The translations under genes and the position numbers were made by a program. Below the pieces are notes generated by a model that was given only the letters and a program-made list of their open reading frames with translations, did not search any database and was not told where the DNA came from. Shown here in pieces: positions 53,598 through 62,246 of a stretch of DNA of 64,000 nt. Each line of letters opens with the position of its first letter. The first letter of the stretch is position 1. The stretch is from Bacillus sp. FJAT-28004 (GTDB lineage Bacteria; Bacillota; Bacilli; Paenibacillales; Paenibacillaceae): the NCBI RefSeq assembly GCF_001280845.1, contig NZ_LGHP01000001.1, positions 2,380,435 to 2,444,434 of the forward strand. The letters are read 5' to 3'.

Positions 53598-54473
53598 ATG
53601 AAAAAATTTAAAAAGTTTTATATAGAAACGACAAGCATATGCAACTTATCCTGCAGCTTCTGTCCGCCCACACTTCGGGCGAAAGGTTTCATTAAAGTAG
53701 AGGATTTCAAAAAAACGCTGGATCAGATCAAACCGCATACCGATTATATTTATTTTCATGTAAAAGGCGAGCCGATGCTGCACCCTAAGATGGACGAGCT
53801 GCTCGATATTAGCCATGAGAAGGGCTTCAAAGTAAATATTACGTCTAATGGGACCCTTATTACTAAAAACAAAGAAAAGCTTCTGAATAAGCCAGCTTTG
53901 CGTCAAATCAACTTCTCGCTGCACAGCTTTGACGGCCATGCAGGTTCAACGAATAAAGAGGGCTATCTTGCAGAAATTTTGTCCTTCGTTAAAGAAGCTG
54001 TAGCTACCAGCAACATTATTATATCGTTTCGGCTATGGAACCTTGATATGGACAATGAAACGAACCAGCAGAAAAACAAAAATCGCGAGCTGCTGGGCAT
54101 GATTGAGAAGGCGTTTGATCTTGATTATAAAATTGAGGAAAAATTCATACCTGGCTCAGGTGTGAAAATAGCGGAGCGCATCTATTTAAACCAAGATCCT
54201 GAATTCAAATGGCCGGATTTAAAAGAACCTGAGTATAATGGGAAAGGTTTTTGCCATGCTTTGCGGAATCAAGCAGGTATTCTCATTGACGGAACGGTCA
54301 TCCCATGCTGCTTGGACGGAGAAGGCGTTATTAATTTAGGAAACATTCATGATACTCATTTCTCAGAAATTATTGAGAACGAACGATCAACTAACCTTTA
54401 TGAAGGTTTCTCAAGACGGGAAGCAGTAGAGGAGCTATGCAGGAAATGCGGCTATCGTCAGCGTTTCGGCTGA
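53598..54473 (+). CDS. Radical SAM protein with SPASM-like C-terminus
   Basis: A 291-residue radical SAM enzyme. The [4Fe-4S]-SAM motif is C15-NLS-C19-SF-C22. Further cysteines near the end (IPCCLDGEG and LCRKCGY) form a SPASM-like auxiliary cluster site. HVKGEPMLHP is the glycine/GGE-like strand. Such proteins often modify peptides or mature enzymes, but no precursor peptide or partner is adjacent. It has its own promoter and stands between an envelope-related operon and uppP. Substrate unknown. Confidence 0.85.
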   Translation: MKKFKKFYIETTSICNLSCSFCPPTLRAKGFIKVEDFKKTLDQIKPHTDYIYFHVKGEPMLHPKMDELLDISHEKGFKVNITSNGTLITKNKEKLLNKPALRQINFSLHSFDGHAGSTNKEGYLAEILSFVKEAVATSNIIISFRLWNLDMDNETNQQKNKNRELLGMIEKAFDLDYKIEEKFIPGSGVKIAERIYLNQDPEFKWPDLKEPEYNGKGFCHALRNQAGILIDGTVIPCCLDGEGVINLGNIHDTHFSEIIENERSTNLYEGFSRREAVEELCRKCGYRQRFG

Positions 54474-54494
54474 ATTATAGGTACTCAGTTGGAA

Positions 54495-54524
54495 TTGTTG
54501 AGTAGGGTCATTTTGTGTTATGAT
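54495..54524 (+). promoter_or_regulatory. SigA-type promoter of uppP
   Basis: TTGTTG, 18-base spacer, TATGAT, 62 bases before the ATG. Confidence 0.5.
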
Positions 54525-54586
54525 TTATTCCGTGCTGTTCTTTGTCGTCTTTCTATCAATCAGAGAGTTAGGAGATTCAACTACAC

Positions 54587-55429
54587 ATGGATTTTATTAC
54601 GATTTTAAAAGCGATTATTTTGGGAATTGTTGAAGGATTAACGGAGTTTGCACCCGTATCCTCGACGGGACATATGGTCATTGTTGACGATATGTGGCTT
54701 CAAACAGAACAGTACTTGACGAAGTACGTTGCGAACACCTTCAAAATTGTCATTCAGCTCGGTTCAATTTTAGCAGTAGTCATTATTTTCCGAAATCGAT
54801 TTATTGATTTGCTGGGTTTAAACAGAGGAAGCAAGGAAGCATCACAAGCTTCATCTGAACCGAAAAAGAAGCTTAAGCTTACACATGTTATAGTTGGACT
54901 TATCCCAGCTGGTGTGCTCGGTCTGTTGTTTGATGATTACATTGATGAGTATTTATTCTCCATACGTACAGTGCTAGTTGGCCTAGTTATCGGAGCTATA
55001 TTTATGATCATTGCTGATCGCTTTGGACCTAAGAAACCAAAGATTGATACGGTTGACCAGATCACCTATAAGCAAGCCTTGTCAGTAGGTCTGATTCAAT
55101 GTTTCTCTCTCTGGCCAGGGTTCTCCCGTTCCGGTTCCACCATTTCTGGAGGGGTGCTGCTAGGCATGAGTCACCGTGCAGCTGCTGATTTCACTTTCAT
55201 CATGGCAGTGCCGATCATGGCTGGTGCAAGCTTGCTGTCCTTGGCGAAAAACTGGGAATACTTCACGTTAGACTCATTGCCGTTTTTTATCGCAGGTTTC
55301 CTGAGCGCATTTGTATTTGCCCTTATTTCCATTCGCTTTTTCCTGAAGCTCATTAACAAAATCAAGCTTGTACCTTTTGCGATTTACCGCATCGTGCTTG
55401 CTGCAGTTATCTACATCGTTTATTTTTAA
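54587..55429 (+). CDS. uppP: Undecaprenyl-diphosphatase
   Basis: A 280-residue membrane phosphatase with about eight segments. The catalytic motifs are GIVEGLTEFAPVSSTGH (with E17 and E21) and WPGFSRSGSTISGG with the essential arginine. UppP recycles undecaprenyl pyrophosphate in peptidoglycan synthesis and gives bacitracin tolerance. ATG follows TTAGGAGAT. No bacitracin-sensing system is adjacent, so constitutive housekeeping expression is likely. Confidence 0.94.
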   Translation: MDFITILKAIILGIVEGLTEFAPVSSTGHMVIVDDMWLQTEQYLTKYVANTFKIVIQLGSILAVVIIFRNRFIDLLGLNRGSKEASQASSEPKKKLKLTHVIVGLIPAGVLGLLFDDYIDEYLFSIRTVLVGLVIGAIFMIIADRFGPKKPKIDTVDQITYKQALSVGLIQCFSLWPGFSRSGSTISGGVLLGMSHRAAADFTFIMAVPIMAGASLLSLAKNWEYFTLDSLPFFIAGFLSAFVFALISIRFFLKLINKIKLVPFAIYRIVLAAVIYIVYF

Positions 55430-55436
55430 CCAAAAG

Positions 55437-55478
55437 AAAATGGCCTGCTTCCGTAAGATAAGGAGCAGGCCATTTTTT
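55437..55478. terminator. Bidirectional terminator between uppP and the CLC gene
   Basis: TGGCCTGCT (55441-55449) pairs with AGCAGGCCA (55464-55472); A and T tracts flank it on both sides. Confidence 0.85.
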
Positions 55479-55480
55479 GT

Positions 55481-56704
55481 TTAAGAGCGTAATTCAGCTG
55501 GTTTTTGAGTTTCATAGATGCCGATTCGACCGGAACATATAAAAGCGATCATGCAGCCGATAAATAAATAAATTGCACCTTCAGCGCCAAATAATTCGAT
55601 GCCCATTATGAAGCAAGCTATTGGCGTCTTGGCTGCGCCGCTGAATACGGATACGAAGCCAATGGCAGCGAGCAGAGGGACGGAGGCATGAAGCAAGCCT
55701 GCAAGTGCGCTTCCGAGCGTAGCGCCAATGACAAAGAGTGGTGTTACCTCACCGCCCTGAAAGCCTGTCCCAAGCGTAATGGCAGTGAATAATGTTTTTA
55801 ATAGAAATACGAGCGGTGAAACCGCTTCTTGAAAGGATTGCTGAAGCAGCGGAATGCTTAATCCCAAATAATCACGCGTTCCGATCGCATAGACGAGAGC
55901 GATAATGAATATTCCGCCAAAAAAGCTTTTGTAAACAGGACTTTTAAACCATTTACTAAATAAGCGTTTGAATCCGTGAACCAGCTGTGTGAATAATAAT
56001 GCTGCTAAACCAAAAAAGACAGAGGCCATTACAATTTTGACAATGAGAAGCCAGTCGAGCGGAGGCACAGCACCTATTGAATAGGAGATATGTTTAATGC
56101 CCCATGCTGTAGTAACCAAATGCCCGACATAACTTGCGATAAAGCAGGGGAGCAGCGCTTCATAGCTAATGACTCCGATAGCAAGTACTTCTAATCCAAA
56201 TACTGTACCCGCAAGCGGCGTTCCGAAAACCGCGCCAAAACCGCTGCTGATGCCGCACATCAGAATGATTTTCCGGTCAAGCTGGTTAATTTTGATCTGC
56301 TTACCAAACCATTCAGCTAAGCTGCCGCCCATTTGGACTGCAGTTCCTTCTCGCCCTGCAGAACCGCCAAATAAGTGGGTGATTAACGTCCCAATCAGGA
56401 CAAACGGTGCCATTCTTAACGGGATCATGCCTTTACCAGAATGTATTTGCTCTATGATTAGATTATTTCCTCTTCCTGCTTCTTTCCCAAACTTGAGGTA
56501 GAGATAACTAACGAAGGCGCCGCCTAAAGGAAGCAGCCATAGTAACCAAGGGTTTTGCATCCGTGTTTCTGTTACGAAGTCGAGACTAGCAAGGAAGAAG
56601 GCGGAAGCAGAACCAGAGAGGATTCCGACCGCTCCTGCTATGAGCAGCCATTTTAACATATATTTGGAGAGGACGAGAGGTGCTAAATGCCTTTTTTCGA
56701 TCAT
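55481..56704 (-). CDS. CLC-family anion channel/transporter
   Basis: A 407-residue CLC protein with about ten membrane helices. The gating-glutamate motif is GSAGREGTAVQMGG, helix C/D region reads GRGNNLIIEQIH, and GTGFQGGEVTPLF is the third filter segment. The GREGT plus GNNL pattern differs from classical GSGIP/GKEGP chloride exchangers and recalls the fluoride/proton antiporter subgroup, but no fluoride riboswitch is seen upstream. Chloride or fluoride specificity is therefore open. ATG behind AAGGAGT. Confidence 0.85.
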   Translation of the reverse strand: MIEKRHLAPLVLSKYMLKWLLIAGAVGILSGSASAFFLASLDFVTETRMQNPWLLWLLPLGGAFVSYLYLKFGKEAGRGNNLIIEQIHSGKGMIPLRMAPFVLIGTLITHLFGGSAGREGTAVQMGGSLAEWFGKQIKINQLDRKIILMCGISSGFGAVFGTPLAGTVFGLEVLAIGVISYEALLPCFIASYVGHLVTTAWGIKHISYSIGAVPPLDWLLIVKIVMASVFFGLAALLFTQLVHGFKRLFSKWFKSPVYKSFFGGIFIIALVYAIGTRDYLGLSIPLLQQSFQEAVSPLVFLLKTLFTAITLGTGFQGGEVTPLFVIGATLGSALAGLLHASVPLLAAIGFVSVFSGAAKTPIACFIMGIELFGAEGAIYLFIGCMIAFICSGRIGIYETQKPAELRS

Positions 56705-56763
56705 TAATGTGAACTCCTTTAGGCTCCTGAGAGAAAAAGTGTTTTGTATGGTATCTATTTGCT

Positions 56764-56791
56764 ATTATACAACACTCTTAAAAGAGGTAAA
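56764..56791 (-). promoter_or_regulatory. Promoter of the CLC gene
   Basis: On the minus strand TTTACC (56791-56786), 16-base spacer, TATAAT (56769-56764). Confidence 0.5.
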
Positions 56792-56796
56792 GAAAT

Positions 56797-57189
56797 TCAT
56801 AACAGCGAATCGAGTGAAAACCAGCCGTCATGGACGCCATAAGAGATCCATATAAGGTGATAAACATTGACGAGAAAATAGATGAACACGGTAATAAGAA
56901 TACACGGGTTTATCCAAAAACGGTTTTTCATACGATAATAAATAAGTATAAGAAGCAGGGGAAGCAGCAGTTTCATCGTATAGTAGCTTACGATATTCCA
57001 ATTATAAAGTTTTCTAACGAGTGGATTAAGCTCCTCAATTAGAGAAAGCCGCAAACCGAAGTCAGTGAACACAGCATCAGCAAAGCAAAGAAACAGTAAT
57101 CCGAACAGCAGCGGTTTTAAGTCCCATTGTTTTAGAGCTGTAATGGCAGTTGAGCCTCCATTCTGAAAAAAATGATGATAAACTTGCAT
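56797..57189 (-). CDS. DUF5658-like small membrane protein
   Basis: A 130-residue protein with three hydrophobic segments (LLFGLLFLCFADAVFTDF, YTMKLLLPLLLILIYY, ILITVFIYFLVNVYHLIW). The D-x-x-x-T-D and ELNPLV motifs fit DUF5658. The ATG at 57189 has only a poor ribosome binding site, while a good GGAGG (57154-57150) sits 10 bases before an in-frame ATT (57139). The real start may be non-canonical and the protein about 113 residues long. Function unknown. Confidence 0.62.
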   Translation of the reverse strand: MQVYHHFFQNGGSTAITALKQWDLKPLLFGLLFLCFADAVFTDFGLRLSLIEELNPLVRKLYNWNIVSYYTMKLLLPLLLILIYYRMKNRFWINPCILITVFIYFLVNVYHLIWISYGVHDGWFSLDSLL

Positions 57190-57232
57190 ATCAGATGCAT
57201 ATGCCTCATATGGCTTATCATTCCTAAGGACC

Positions 57233-57443
57233 TACGATCATTGTGCCCGAAACGTGTTCTAAGCTTACGGTATCTATGATCGTAAATAATGAACTTTAAA
57301 AATGAAAGTTCACGGTTACATAATGAAGTAAAGCTTAGCAATCTTTGACTAAGTAGGCACTCTAGTGATATATTTGAATGTACGATTAGTACAGGAGATT
57401 TCACAGTCGGCAGTGTGCAGGCACGCAGCCGTTTGTGCCTACT
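57233..57443 (+). other. Inverted-repeat-rich leader region upstream of the DinG gene
   Basis: Three perfect repeats are present: TACGATCAT/ATGATCGTA (57233-57241 with 57276-57284), TGAACTTT/AAAGTTCA (57290-57297 with 57305-57312) forming a 7-base-loop hairpin, and AGTAGGCAC/GTGCCTACT (57352-57360 with 57435-57443). The last closes an 84-base domain ending only 4 bases before the DinG ribosome binding site. I see no known riboswitch words. It is a candidate structured RNA or translation-control element. Confidence 0.4.
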
Positions 57444-57461
57444 ATATGGAGGCAAGCAACC

Positions 57462-59405
57462 TTGAATAAATATCCATTTGATTTTGACCCGAAACAACCT
57501 TTTATACAGCAGGCTAGCGATTGGATCGCTGATGTTTTTTATGAGAAACTGCCTGAAGCTGGTTTTGAAATTAGAGATGAACAAATTTATATGGCTTTTC
57601 AATTGGAACGTGCTTTTGCGGATAAGCAAACGATTTTTGCAGAAGCAGGGGTAGGTACTGGCAAGACATTCGTTTACTTGCTTTATGCGATTACTTATGC
57701 ACGGTACACAAGAAAACCGGCTATTATTGCTTGTGCCGATGAATCTTTAATTGAACAGCTCGTGAAGCCTGAAGGCGATATTGCAAAGCTTGGAAAGTAC
57801 TTGGACCTCACGATCGATGCTAGATTAGGTAAGTCAGCAGATCAATATATTTGCTTAAAAAAGCTTGATGATGCAAGAGCTGGACAAGATGATGCCGAGT
57901 TGTATGACAGTATTTTTCGTGACCTCCCAAGCTTCGTGCATAAGCAGGATTCCATGCAGAGTTTCCATCCATACGGAAATCGCAAGGACTATCCTAGCTT
58001 GAATGACGAGCAGTGGAACGAGCTGGGCTGGGATGTATTCCAGGACTGCTTAGTATGTGATGTGAGGCATCGCTGCGGTCAAACTTTGTCACGCGATCAT
58101 TATCGTAAATCTGCCGATGTCATTATTTGCTCGCATGATTTCTATATGGAGCATATATGGACGTATGAGGCTAGAAAACGCGAAGGCCAGCTACCGCTGC
58201 TGCCAGAGTATAGTTCGGTTGTCTTCGATGAGGGTCATTTGCTTGAAACAGCTGCACAGCAAGCACTGACCTACAAGCTGAATCATGCTGTGTTTGAAGG
58301 AATTGTAACAAGGCTGCTGCAAGAAGAGATTCGTGAATCTCTTGCTGTAGCTGTTGAGGACGCTATTACCCAAAGTGAATACTTGTTTAAAATGATGAAT
58401 AAGCACAGTCAGAAGGTTCCTGCTTCGGATCGCAAGGAAATCATATGGAGTGCTGAGCTCATTCGAGAAATCAATCGTTTGCAGGATACGCTCTCGGTTA
58501 TCGAAGAAGAACTTGTATTCGAAAGTGGCTTATACACGATAGATACGTATCAGTTGAAAATTGTCGAAGAGCATTTGGAGATGATCCAATTTGCCCTTTC
58601 TTTATTCAAGCAAGAGGACAAGCCGATTAGCTGGGTGTCACAGGATAAAGAAGGCACATCACTTGTAATAATGCCTAAAGTGGTGAAGGAAGTACTGAAG
58701 GAGCAAGTATTCTCTCGTAAAATGCCAATCGTATTTTCCTCAGCAACGCTTTCGGTTAACGGTTCTTTTAATTATATGATGGACATATTGGGTATGAATA
58801 GCTCACTATCCTTTTCGGTTCCATCGCCGTATGACTATGAGCAGCAAATGACTGTGGAAATACCAAAAGCAGAACATTTTAAGGGGCTAAATGATAAGGT
58901 TGATGAAACGTATCGCTTGCTCAAGCAGTCGGGTGGGAGAACGCTTATTTTATTCCCTTCCATGGAGCAATTAGAGCAGTTCAAGACAGAATCGGACAAG
59001 CATACGGATAGTTCGGCTTATACTTTCTTTTATGAGGGCACAAGCGAAATCAGTTATCTGATCGAGCAGTTTCAACAGGATGAAGCAAGTATTTTATGCG
59101 CAGTAACATTGTGGGAAGGCTTAGATATTCCAGGTCCATCCCTTTCTCAGGTTATTGTATGGGAACTTCCGTTTCCTCCAAATGATCCATTATTTGCAGC
59201 GAGAAGGAATGATTCGGAATTACCGTTTGAGCAAGTGGATATGCCATACATGCTGCTGCGTTTACGACAAGGTATCGGACGGTTGATTAGAACACGTGAA
59301 GATAGCGGCAAAATCGTTATTTTCGGAGAAAAAATGAATGACAGCTATGTGCGTTCACAGGTGGAAGGCGTACTTCCGAAAGGTGTAGCACTAAGTTATT
59401 CATAA
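57462..59405 (+). CDS. DinG/XPD-type ATP-dependent DNA helicase
   Basis: A 647-residue superfamily 2 helicase. Walker A is EAGVGTGKT (61-69), motif II DEGH at 256-259, and motif VI is LRQGIGRLIRT. Four cysteines C131, C196, C199 and C205 have the spacing of the iron-sulfur cluster of XPD/DinG helicases. These enzymes unwind DNA 5' to 3' and resolve R-loops or damage structures. TTG start at 57462 behind GGAGG; a GTG at 57435 lies in the closing stem of the leader. No exonuclease domain, unlike Bacillus DinG. Confidence 0.88.
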   Translation: MNKYPFDFDPKQPFIQQASDWIADVFYEKLPEAGFEIRDEQIYMAFQLERAFADKQTIFAEAGVGTGKTFVYLLYAITYARYTRKPAIIACADESLIEQLVKPEGDIAKLGKYLDLTIDARLGKSADQYICLKKLDDARAGQDDAELYDSIFRDLPSFVHKQDSMQSFHPYGNRKDYPSLNDEQWNELGWDVFQDCLVCDVRHRCGQTLSRDHYRKSADVIICSHDFYMEHIWTYEARKREGQLPLLPEYSSVVFDEGHLLETAAQQALTYKLNHAVFEGIVTRLLQEEIRESLAVAVEDAITQSEYLFKMMNKHSQKVPASDRKEIIWSAELIREINRLQDTLSVIEEELVFESGLYTIDTYQLKIVEEHLEMIQFALSLFKQEDKPISWVSQDKEGTSLVIMPKVVKEVLKEQVFSRKMPIVFSSATLSVNGSFNYMMDILGMNSSLSFSVPSPYDYEQQMTVEIPKAEHFKGLNDKVDETYRLLKQSGGRTLILFPSMEQLEQFKTESDKHTDSSAYTFFYEGTSEISYLIEQFQQDEASILCAVTLWEGLDIPGPSLSQVIVWELPFPPNDPLFAARRNDSELPFEQVDMPYMLLRLRQGIGRLIRTREDSGKIVIFGEKMNDSYVRSQVEGVLPKGVALSYS

Positions 59406-59412
59406 AATAAGT

Positions 59413-59446
59413 AAAGGAGAAGGGGAAACCCTTCTCCTTTTTTTTA
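59413..59446 (+). terminator. Intrinsic terminator after the DinG gene
   Basis: AAAGGAGAAGGG-GAAA-CCCTTCTCCTTT with a long T tract. Confidence 0.9.
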
Positions 59447-59540
59447 TTTCCTGCTCTTTGATTACGCACAAGTTTATAACCCATATATTACGGCAAAAAT
59501 AGATGTAATTCGACAAAAAACTACAAGGGGTGTATCTGCC

Positions 59541-59666
59541 ATGTCTATTACCGATCAAATAAACATTCCTGAGTGGACGGTATACGTAGAAGCTATTGTC
59601 ACCCTCGTGATTCCACTCCTCATATCGTTTATATTCAATAGGTCTCGCCATGCCGATGGTGAGTGA
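59541..59666 (+). CDS. 41-residue membrane peptide at the head of the germination operon
   Basis: ATG with AAGGGGTG 8 bases upstream; stop at 59664-59666 overlaps the start region of the gerA-type gene. The peptide has an amphipathic N-terminus ([12 protein letters not shown]) and one hydrophobic segment of about 18 residues ([17 protein letters not shown]), then a basic tail. Overlap implies translational coupling to the germinant receptor. Small extra D subunits are known for some germinant receptors but usually have two membrane segments and about 70-80 residues, so this is a different small protein. Confidence 0.6.
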   Translation: MSITDQINIPEWTVYVEAIVTLVIPLLISFIFNRSRHADGE

Positions 59667-61122
59667 TCCGATGAGTGAGAATATTCAAGATCGATTAGCA
59701 TCTATTCATGAACAAATGATGTTCCATTCTGATGTTTTGGTACGAGAGTTCTCCATTGGGGATACAGGCATTAGTGCAGCTATCGTATTCGTAAATGGAT
59801 TAGCGGATTGTGATTTGATTGATCAGCATATTTTGAGAGCGCTGATGGCTGTTCAAGGAGAAGGCAAATCGATAACCAAATCGTTTTTAACTAATCAAGT
59901 ATTAACGGTCAGTCAGTTATCTGAAGTCCAAAATGTAGTGGAAATGTTGCCGAAGGTGTTAATGGGTGCAACGGCAGTGCTCGTAAATGGCATTCATGAA
60001 ATAATTATCATTGGCACAGCTAGGAGTAAATCTCGCAACATTGAGGAACCGATCTCGGAAGCATTAGTTAGAGGACCTCGAGCAGGCTTTAATGAGAACC
60101 TATCAGACAATACCGCGATTTTGAGAAGACATGGTGAGAATGATAGCTTGGCGTTCATAAGTATGCATGTTGGTACACGAGCTAAGAAGCAACTCATCAT
60201 TGCTTATATCAAAGACATTGCCGATCCTGAATTAGTTGAAGAGGTCCGCCTTAGAGTAAGCAAGATCGATATCGATAATCTACCGGAATCAGGATATGTT
60301 GAACAACTCATCGAAGATAATTTTTTGAGTCCATTTCCGCAGGTGCAAAGTACGGAACGGCCAGATCGTGTGATTAGTGCTTTGATGGAAGGCAGAGTCG
60401 CTATTTTGCTAGACGGTACACCATTTGCATTAATCGCTCCCGTTACTTTTAGCATGCTATTACAATCGCCTGAGGACTATTATGAGCGTTGGATGGTTGG
60501 TTCATTGCTTAGATTGCTTCGTTTTTTAGCGGCAATGATTGCATTACTAACACCAGCGATGTATATTTCTTTCATTTCTTTCCATCCAGGACTTATTCCA
60601 ACTAAGCTAGTTATTTCTATCATCGGCGCTAGGGTTGGTGTTCCTTTTTCTTCCCTCGTAGAGGCACTCATTATGGAGATAGCCATTGAAATATTAAGGG
60701 AAGCTGGACTTCGTCTGCCAAAACCTATCGGACCTGCAATGGGAATTGTCGGAGGCTTAATCATTGGAGAAGCGGCTGTGCAAGCAGGAATCGTTAGTCC
60801 GATTCTTGTCATTGTTGTTGCTGTTACTGCGATTTCCTCTTTTGCGATTCCACAATATAACGCTGGGATTGCCCTTCGGATGCTTCGTTTTGCAGCTATG
60901 TTCTGCGCCGCTGCCTTCGGCATGTATGGCGTAATTTTATTTACTCTCATGTTAAGTTCGCATATTGTCAAACTAAAGAGCTTTGGCGTACCTTATGCGA
61001 GTCCGGCGGTTCCATATCGCATTAGCGATTGGAAAGATTTTATTGTTCGCATGCCTGTATTTATGATGAAAAAAAGACCAGAAATGCTGCAACCTAAAGA
61101 CAATCAGCGGAAGAAAAAGTAA
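59650..61122 (+). CDS. gerKA: Spore germination protein, GerA family (A subunit)
   Basis: A 490-residue germinant receptor A subunit. The N-terminal soluble domain (about 30-240) has LVREFSIG and the [14 protein letters not shown] block. Five or so membrane segments follow (about 275-425), with [21 protein letters not shown] and [17 protein letters not shown] as family signatures. Start uncertain: ATG 59650, with an alternative at 59671 behind GGTGAG. With B and C subunits it forms a receptor in the spore inner membrane. The symbol is by family; receptor specificity is unknown. Confidence 0.9.
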   Translation: MPMVSDPMSENIQDRLASIHEQMMFHSDVLVREFSIGDTGISAAIVFVNGLADCDLIDQHILRALMAVQGEGKSITKSFLTNQVLTVSQLSEVQNVVEMLPKVLMGATAVLVNGIHEIIIIGTARSKSRNIEEPISEALVRGPRAGFNENLSDNTAILRRHGENDSLAFISMHVGTRAKKQLIIAYIKDIADPELVEEVRLRVSKIDIDNLPESGYVEQLIEDNFLSPFPQVQSTERPDRVISALMEGRVAILLDGTPFALIAPVTFSMLLQSPEDYYERWMVGSLLRLLRFLAAMIALLTPAMYISFISFHPGLIPTKLVISIIGARVGVPFSSLVEALIMEIAIEILREAGLRLPKPIGPAMGIVGGLIIGEAAVQAGIVSPILVIVVAVTAISSFAIPQYNAGIALRMLRFAAMFCAAAFGMYGVILFTLMLSSHIVKLKSFGVPYASPAVPYRISDWKDFIVRMPVFMMKKRPEMLQPKDNQRKKK

Positions 61123-61151
61123 ATAAATATAGCGTTGGAAGAAGGCATCTT

Positions 61152-62246
61152 ATGAGTAATAGCCCCAAAGATCGAATTACTACCATTCAAACAGCGGTTA
61201 TCATATCCAACTTTATGTTAGGTTCAGGTATTCTTACTTTGCCTAGAGCGTCCACAACAGTGGTGGGTACACCTGATGTCTGGATATCCGTAATTATTGG
61301 GGGTGCTGTCGCGATTGCGGCAGGCGTGCTTATGGCTATATTATCAAGGTCGCATGCAAGTCAAACGGTGTTTCAATATAGTCAGAAGCTTCTTGGAAAA
61401 AGTTTCGGAGGCGTGATTGGTCTCGTGGTAGTCTTTTATTTCTTTATGACTGCTGCTTACCAGGTACGCGTCCTTGCGGAAGTGACGGGATTTTTTTTAC
61501 TTGAGGGGACACCGTCCTGGGCCATTGTCATGGTATTTATGTGGGTGAGTTTGTATTTAATGACCAGTGGCATTAATCCTATAGCCAGATTATTCGAGTT
61601 GATTTTGCCTGTAACTATCGTGATTTATGTGTTAGTCATGTTAATGTCTTTAAGGATTTTTGAATTAGATAATTTGCGTCCAGTATTGGGTGAAGGGATT
61701 ATTCCTGTTTTAAGAGGAGTAAAGACAACTGCACTGTCTTTTCTCGGAGTTGAAATAATATTGGTGTTAACAGCTTTTATGGACAATCCTAACAAATCGG
61801 TAAAGGCAGTCGTTTATGGAACAATGATACCATTTTTCATATATTTGCTAACTGTCATTATTGTAATAGGCGGATTGTCGGTACAAGGCGTTATTACAAG
61901 GACATGGCCAACATTGGATCTTGTTCGAAGTTTTGAGCTTTCTGGTTTAATATTTGAAAGGTTTGAATCATTTTTACTTGTGATATGGATCATGCAGATA
62001 TATTCGTCGTTCACTATCTCGTACTATGCATCTGCACTAGGAATATCTCAAATAAGCAAGGTTAAAATGATGAAATGTTTTTATGCTTTGCTACCCATTG
62101 TATTTATTGTTTCAACGCTTCCCAAAAATACAAGCTTGCTTTTTGTATTTGGTGATTTGCTGGGCAAAACTGCTCTTTATATGTTCGTTACATTGACAAT
62201 AATCCTTTTATTGTTGACGAAATGGAAGAAAAGGAGCGTGAAATGA
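61152..62246 (+). CDS. gerKB: Spore germination protein, GerB family (B subunit, permease-like)
   Basis: A 364-residue protein with ten membrane segments, of the amino acid/polyamine/organocation permease fold. Motifs include ISNFMLGSGILTLPR and LSFLGVEIILVLTAFM. The B subunit is thought to bind the germinant. ATG 30 bases after the A subunit gene; its stop overlaps the C subunit start by 4 bases (ATGA). Confidence 0.92.
   Translation: MSNSPKDRITTIQTAVIISNFMLGSGILTLPRASTTVVGTPDVWISVIIGGAVAIAAGVLMAILSRSHASQTVFQYSQKLLGKSFGGVIGLVVVFYFFMTAAYQVRVLAEVTGFFLLEGTPSWAIVMVFMWVSLYLMTSGINPIARLFELILPVTIVIYVLVMLMSLRIFELDNLRPVLGEGIIPVLRGVKTTALSFLGVEIILVLTAFMDNPNKSVKAVVYGTMIPFFIYLLTVIIVIGGLSVQGVITRTWPTLDLVRSFELSGLIFERFESFLLVIWIMQIYSSFTISYYASALGISQISKVKMMKCFYALLPIVFIVSTLPKNTSLLFVFGDLLGKTALYMFVTLTIILLLLTKWKKRSVK

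Noticed and set aside
53575..53598. Seven-codon ORF overlapping the radical SAM start (TAATG)
   Set aside because: No ribosome binding site at proper spacing; could be chance.
56705..56796. Fluoride riboswitch upstream of the CLC gene
   Set aside because: The conserved GGCGATGGTGTTCGCC-like sequence is absent from the leader.
57139..57189. Firm claim of an AUU start for the DUF5658-like gene
   Set aside because: GGAGG before an ATT is suggestive, but the ATG at 57189 is usable and there is no family N-terminus to decide, so it is only noted in the gene entry.
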